Shown here: piece by piece, positions 6,234 to 8,896 of the stretch
Numbering within the stretch: the stretch's first letter is position 1
Layout: each line of letters begins with the position of its first letter
The notes under the pieces: model-generated
Told to the model about the DNA's origin: nothing
What the model saw: the letters and a program-made list of their open reading frames with translations, nothing else
Databases searched by the model: none
DNA from: CANKHA01 sp034668785
GTDB taxonomy: Bacteria > Pseudomonadota > Alphaproteobacteria > Rhizobiales > Xanthobacteraceae
Direction of reading: 5' to 3'
Length of the DNA stretch: 8,896 nucleotides
NCBI GenBank assembly: GCA_034668785.1
Contig: JAXDOS010000244.1
Span: forward strand, 1 to 8,896
Program-made: the position numbers and the translations under genes

Positions 6234-7682
6234 ATGAAGAAGCTACTGATGACTACAGCGGTAGGGCTGTGCCTCGCCGCGCCCGCTTTCGCCCAGACCG
6301 CCGACCAGAAGGGTCTGGTGACTGTCAATCTGCAGGATGTCCTGAACAATCTTTCCGCCGACCTCAAGGTCGACCGCGCCAATATTCCAGTGACCGCGCA
6401 AATCCCCATCAATGCCGCGGCGAATGTCTGCGGCGTCAACGTCAACGTGCTTTCGGCGCAGGCGGCGAGCGGCCCGGCAAGCTGCAACGCCAAGACCGGC
6501 TCGCAAGATTTGACGCAAGCCGTGCAGCAGCAGATGGCCGCGGGCGGCACCGCCGCGGGTCAGAGCGGCACCACGGCGGCGGTCAACAATCCGCCTGCCT
6601 CCACCGCTCCGTCGGCGGCAACCGCTACGAAGCCGGCGACGACTGCCAATGCTCCGGCCACCGCTCCGGCAGCTAATCCCTTGGCGCAAAGCACCCCTGC
6701 TCCAGCGCAGCAAAACGCTCAAGGCACCGCGGCTCCCGCGCAAAACGCGGCGGCGCCGGTGCAGCAGAATGCGCCAGCGCCTGCTTCCACGGCTCAAGCC
6801 CCTACTTCGCAAGCCGCTCCCGCGCAGCAGAATGCTCAAAGCACTGCCGCTCCGGCGCAGCAGAGGCCCGCAAGCACCACCGCTCCAGTCCAGCAGAATG
6901 CCCAAGCACCTGCTGCCCAAACCGCTCCGGTGCAGCAGAATGCCCAGAGCACGGCGGCGCCCGCGCCAAATGCGCAATCGGCCCAGGGCACCGCTACGCG
7001 CGCCGCTCCGGCGCAAAGCGCGCAAGGCACTCAGACCGCCCCCGCGCAGAACGCACAAAGCGCCCCAACGGCTGCGGGAGCTTCAACCGCACAGGGCACA
7101 TCCGCCGCGCAGCCGGCATCCGCGTCCAATGTTTTGGATAGCCAGCAGCAGAGCAAGATCGCCGACTTGATCGTTAAGGAGAAGATCAAGCCCGCGAATG
7201 TGAACTTCTCCATCAACCAAGGCGTGGCGGTGCCATCGTCCGTGGCGCTCCATCCTGTGCCGAGCACGGTGTTACAGCTGGCGCCGCAGTATCGCGGCTA
7301 CAGCTACTTCGCCACCAGCGACCGCATCGTCATCGTCGAGCCAAGCAAGAAGACGGTGGTTGCGGTGATCCCGACCGGCGGCAACGCGCGGGCCCAGAGC
7401 ACCGCTCCCGCTGCCAAGAGCGTGCAGTTCACGCAGCAACAGCGCGACCTCATCCGCAAGCGCACCGTGACCTCGCAGAAGACGGCGACCACCACCGGAT
7501 CGGCGTCGAAGTCGCGGATCAGCGTCCGCGAGCAAGTTCCCGACACCGTGACGCTTGAGGAATTTTCCGAGGACGTGGTGCGGGAAGTGCCGACGGCGAA
7601 GTCCTATCGCTACTACCGGCAGGATAACGACGTCGTCGTGGTTGATCCCGGCGAACGCCGCGTGATCGAAGTCATCCGCTAA
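6234..7682 (+). CDS. exported protein with Ala/Pro/Gln linker and two DUF1236 copies
   Basis: The product is 482 residues, preceded by AAGGAG seven bases before the ATG. A signal peptide (1-20, site AFA|QT) is followed by a small N-terminal domain (about 22-100) with two Cys at 66 and 84, a likely disulphide. Residues about 105-300 are a low-complexity linker of Ala, Pro, Gln, Thr and Ser. Two related C-terminal units follow. The first (about 303-380) contains APQYRGYSYFATSDRIVIVEPSK with AVIPT. The second (about 398-482) contains VPTAKSYRYYRQDNDVVVVDP and ends RRVIEVIR. Both match the DUF1236 pattern of a YRYY-like stretch, a VIVDP-like strand and a closing VI. DUF1236 has no known biochemical role and is found mostly in exported proteins of this bacterial group. 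A periplasmic or envelope-linked location is likely, with the linker spanning distance. It has its own leader and strong terminator, so it is probably monocistronic. Confidence 0.88.
   Translation: MKKLLMTTAVGLCLAAPAFAQTADQKGLVTVNLQDVLNNLSADLKVDRANIPVTAQIPINAAANVCGVNVNVLSAQAASGPASCNAKTGSQDLTQAVQQQMAAGGTAAGQSGTTAAVNNPPASTAPSAATATKPATTANAPATAPAANPLAQSTPAPAQQNAQGTAAPAQNAAAPVQQNAPAPASTAQAPTSQAAPAQQNAQSTAAPAQQRPASTTAPVQQNAQAPAAQTAPVQQNAQSTAAPAPNAQSAQGTATRAAPAQSAQGTQTAPAQNAQSAPTAAGASTAQGTSAAQPASASNVLDSQQQSKIADLIVKEKIKPANVNFSINQGVAVPSSVALHPVPSTVLQLAPQYRGYSYFATSDRIVIVEPSKKTVVAVIPTGGNARAQSTAPAAKSVQFTQQQRDLIRKRTVTSQKTATTTGSASKSRISVREQVPDTVTLEEFSEDVVREVPTAKSYRYYRQDNDVVVVDPGERRVIEVIR
6693..7059 (+). repeat. 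degenerate tandem repeat encoding the PAQQNAQ(S/G)TAA linker
   Basis: Within the DUF1236 gene, units coding for variants of APAQQNAQSTAAPAQ recur about every 12-18 codons, with DNA cores close to GCGCAGCAGAATGCTCAA. The units differ in length and in silent positions, so they are an old, degenerate repeat rather than a fresh expansion. In-frame changes in unit number between strains would be expected. Confidence 0.7.
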
Positions 7683-7705
7683 CGTATCGGTTCGTAATCG
7701 AGCAG

Positions 7706-7742
7706 CCGCCCGGCGGGTCGTCCGCCGGGCGGTTTTTATTTT
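7706..7742 (+). terminator. strong intrinsic terminator of the DUF1236 gene
   Basis: CCGCCCGGCGG (7706-7716) and CCGCCGGGCGG (7722-7732) form a perfect 11-base-pair stem with a GTCGT loop. TTTTTATTTT follows directly. It lies 24 bases after the stop codon at 7682 and separates this gene from the convergent gene ending at 7759. No T-run follows the stem on the minus strand, so it acts mainly on plus-strand transcripts. Confidence 0.95.
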
Positions 7743-7758
7743 ACCGAAGCCAGCGCGA

Positions 7759-8271
7759 TCACTTCAGCCGGTCCGCCACCTTGTCGATCCCGGCTTGCGC
7801 GCAGGCCTCATCGCCGAGGCCGCCGGCCACACCCGGTTTACCCGGCGTACCGGAGATGCCGATGGCGCCGATGATGTCGTTGCCGACCTTGATCGGCACA
7901 CCGCCGGCTTGGGCGCTGACGCCCGGCTGGTAAACTTGCGGCACGGCGCCGGGCGCAGCCGCGAGCCGTTTGGCCATATCGGCGGAAGGCGCGCGCGTCG
8001 TGCGCGCGGTGTAAGCCTTGCGCTGGCTGTTATCCGTGGTGTGAGGCTCGGCCTCGTCGTCACGATAGCTGAGACGGACGGCGCCGGAGCGGTCGAGCAC
8101 GGTGATGGCGACATGCGCGCCGGCCTTGCGGCAGGATTCCAGCGCCCCGTCGGCGATGTCCTTGGCTAAACCGAAAGAGATGTCGCGATGGGTGACGACG
8201 CCCTGCGCCTGCGCGGCGCATGGCAAGGACAAGACGGCGGCGACGGCAAACAAACGGATGAACGGCGGCAT
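7759..8271 (-). CDS. exported HbpS/GlcG-family (heme-binding-like) protein
   Basis: The product is 170 residues, starting with ATG at 8271 and ending with TGA at 7759. A signal peptide (1-22, site AQA|QG) precedes one HbpS/GlcG-type domain (Pfam PF03928). Family hallmarks are VLDRSGAVRLSYRDDEAEPHT (58-78), RKAYTA (84-89), GGVPI (123-127), IIGAIGISG (133-141) and DEACAQAGID (154-163). Some members (HbpS of Streptomyces) bind heme and sense oxidative stress. Others are accessory proteins of unknown role, such as GlcG encoded with glycolate oxidase genes, so the ligand here is open. The signal peptide predicts a periplasmic location. The Cys at 18 lies in the signal peptide (SLPC), which is not a good lipobox. 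A TTG at 8295 could add eight residues but has no ribosome binding site of its own. It lies 78 bases downstream of the MFS transporter gene on the same strand. Confidence 0.88.
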   Translation of the reverse strand: MPPFIRLFAVAAVLSLPCAAQAQGVVTHRDISFGLAKDIADGALESCRKAGAHVAITVLDRSGAVRLSYRDDEAEPHTTDNSQRKAYTARTTRAPSADMAKRLAAAPGAVPQVYQPGVSAQAGGVPIKVGNDIIGAIGISGTPGKPGVAGGLGDEACAQAGIDKVADRLK

Positions 8272-8276
8272 GGAAA

Positions 8277-8285
8277 TCCTCCCCT
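8277..8285 (-). promoter_or_regulatory. strong ribosome binding site of the HbpS/GlcG-family gene
   Basis: On the minus strand AGGGGAGGA lies just before the ATG at 8271, with GGAGG six bases from the start codon. It fixes this start over the in-frame TTG at 8295, which lies upstream of it. Confidence 0.75.
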
Positions 8286-8314
8286 GTGGGAACAACCCTC
8301 GCCGAGCCTAGCTG

Positions 8315-8340
8315 AAATCGGCCTCAAGCAAGAGCGGCCG
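8315..8340 (-). terminator. weak hairpin after the MFS gene
   Basis: On the minus strand CGGCC (8340-8336) can pair with GGCCG (8323-8319) around a 12-base loop, followed by ATTT only. It lies 10 bases after the MFS stop codon. The T-run is too short for a confident intrinsic terminator, so read-through into the HbpS/GlcG-family gene is plausible. Confidence 0.25.
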
Positions 8341-8349
8341 GATGTCGCG

Positions 8350-8896
8350 TCAGGAGCCGCTGTCCGCCGAGGCCGGCGCCCCCGTGGCCATGGCGGCAAG
8401 GTCGTCGCGGCCCGGCAGTGGCCTTTCCTCCATGCGGATGATGGCGAACAGGCAGGTGGCAAGCACGCCCGCCGCCAGCAGGAAGACCCAGCGGAACAGC
8501 AACGCCAGGTCGGCGCTGCCGGCGCTGGCGCGCAGGGTTTCCATGGTCAGGCCGCCGCCGGAGCGCAGGTTGATGCCGCCGAGCACGATCGCGCCCATCA
8601 TCGCGACGATGATGGAGGACAGCAGCGCGCGGAAGAAATTCATGGTGCCGGTGGCGATGCCGAGCTGATGCCGCGGCACCGCGTTTTGCACCGCCACAGT
8701 GGCGACCGGAAACACCGTGCCGATGCCGACGCCGACCGCGGCGAGGTGCAGCGCCACGATCTCCACCGGCTGATACGGATGCCAGGCCAGCAGCAGCAAG
8801 CTAATCACCGAGATAGTCAGCCCCACCATTGGCACCCGCTTGTAATGGCGGAACCAGGCCAGCCCGCGTCCGGCGATCACCGATCCCCAATTCGCC
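8350..8896 (-). CDS. MFS transporter, DHA2 drug-efflux type (C-terminal part, cut by the window edge)
   Basis: The frame is open from the window edge (8896) to TGA at 8350, giving about 182 codons of the C-terminal end. A GTG at 8880 is inside the frame and is not the true start, since the codons before it read ANWGS in continuity with VIAGRGLAWFRHYKR. Four hydrophobic segments are visible: VPMVGLTISVISLLLLAW, IVALHLAAVGVGIGTVFPV, ALLSSIIVAMMGAIVLGG and WVFLLAAGVLATCLFAII. The stretch VAVQNAVPRHQLGIATGTMNF with FFRAL is typical of the later half of DHA2 (EmrB/QacA-like) proton antiporters. They export drugs or small toxic compounds across the inner membrane. The substrate cannot be told. The tail ending in ASADSGS is cytosolic and unstructured. 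It is upstream of the HbpS/GlcG-family gene on the same strand and may be co-transcribed with it. Confidence 0.85.
   Translation of the reverse strand, partial: ANWGSVIAGRGLAWFRHYKRVPMVGLTISVISLLLLAWHPYQPVEIVALHLAAVGVGIGTVFPVATVAVQNAVPRHQLGIATGTMNFFRALLSSIIVAMMGAIVLGGINLRSGGGLTMETLRASAGSADLALLFRWVFLLAAGVLATCLFAIIRMEERPLPGRDDLAAMATGAPASADSGS

Noticed and set aside
6243..7058. Minus-strand open frame (271 codons), rich in Gly, Arg and Ser
   Set aside because: It is the antisense of the Ala/Pro/Gln linker. Its low-complexity makeup follows from the repeat on the other strand.
6693..7059. CRISPR-like array, considered because of regularly recurring similar units
   Set aside because: The units are degenerate, of changing length, in frame with a long protein, and have no unique spacers.

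Overview
The window looks like chromosomal DNA of an alphaproteobacterium of the order Hyphomicrobiales, most likely the Bradyrhizobium / Rhodopseudomonas / Afipia group. This is inferred from the high GC with strong GC preference at third codon positions, from a protein ending in DUF1236 repeats (a domain largely seen in this group), from a TPR-glycosyltransferase of a type common there, and from a possible EcfG-like stress promoter. No rRNA, tRNA, CRISPR array, insertion sequence or phage gene was seen, and no gap between genes exceeds 300 bases.

Layout. The left part (87-1771, minus strand) holds a 55-residue charged small protein and, upstream of it, a fused protein with two methyltransferase domains (a class I Methyltransf_11-like domain plus a TylF/MycF-like O-methyltransferase domain). 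Divergent from these is a large plus-strand gene (1988-4201) with 13 uninterrupted TPR units and a GT9/GT41-like glycosyltransferase-type C-terminus. The divergent pair shares a region of about 216 bases with a good promoter candidate for the TPR gene. Together they look like a glycan-building or glycan-decorating module, but no substrate can be read from the sequence.

The middle part is all plus strand: a DUF2235 / Tle1-like alpha/beta hydrolase (4353-5570), a small exported protein of unknown function (5678-6064), and an exported protein with an unknown N-terminal domain, a long Ala/Pro/Gln linker and two DUF1236 copies (6234-7682). The last gene is preceded by a possible EcfG-type promoter and a leader with two hairpins and a T-run, and is closed by a very strong intrinsic terminator (7706-7742).

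The right part (minus strand) holds an exported HbpS/GlcG-family protein (7759-8271) and, upstream of it on the same strand, the C-terminal end of an MFS transporter of the DHA2 drug-efflux type that runs off the window edge. Several genes have in-frame upstream TTG or ATG codons. The starts given here rest on Shine-Dalgarno position, signal peptides and where the recognisable domain begins.

No clearly new multi-gene system was found. The items most worth a second look are the double methyltransferase fusion facing the TPR-glycosyltransferase, and the structured leader of the DUF1236 gene.
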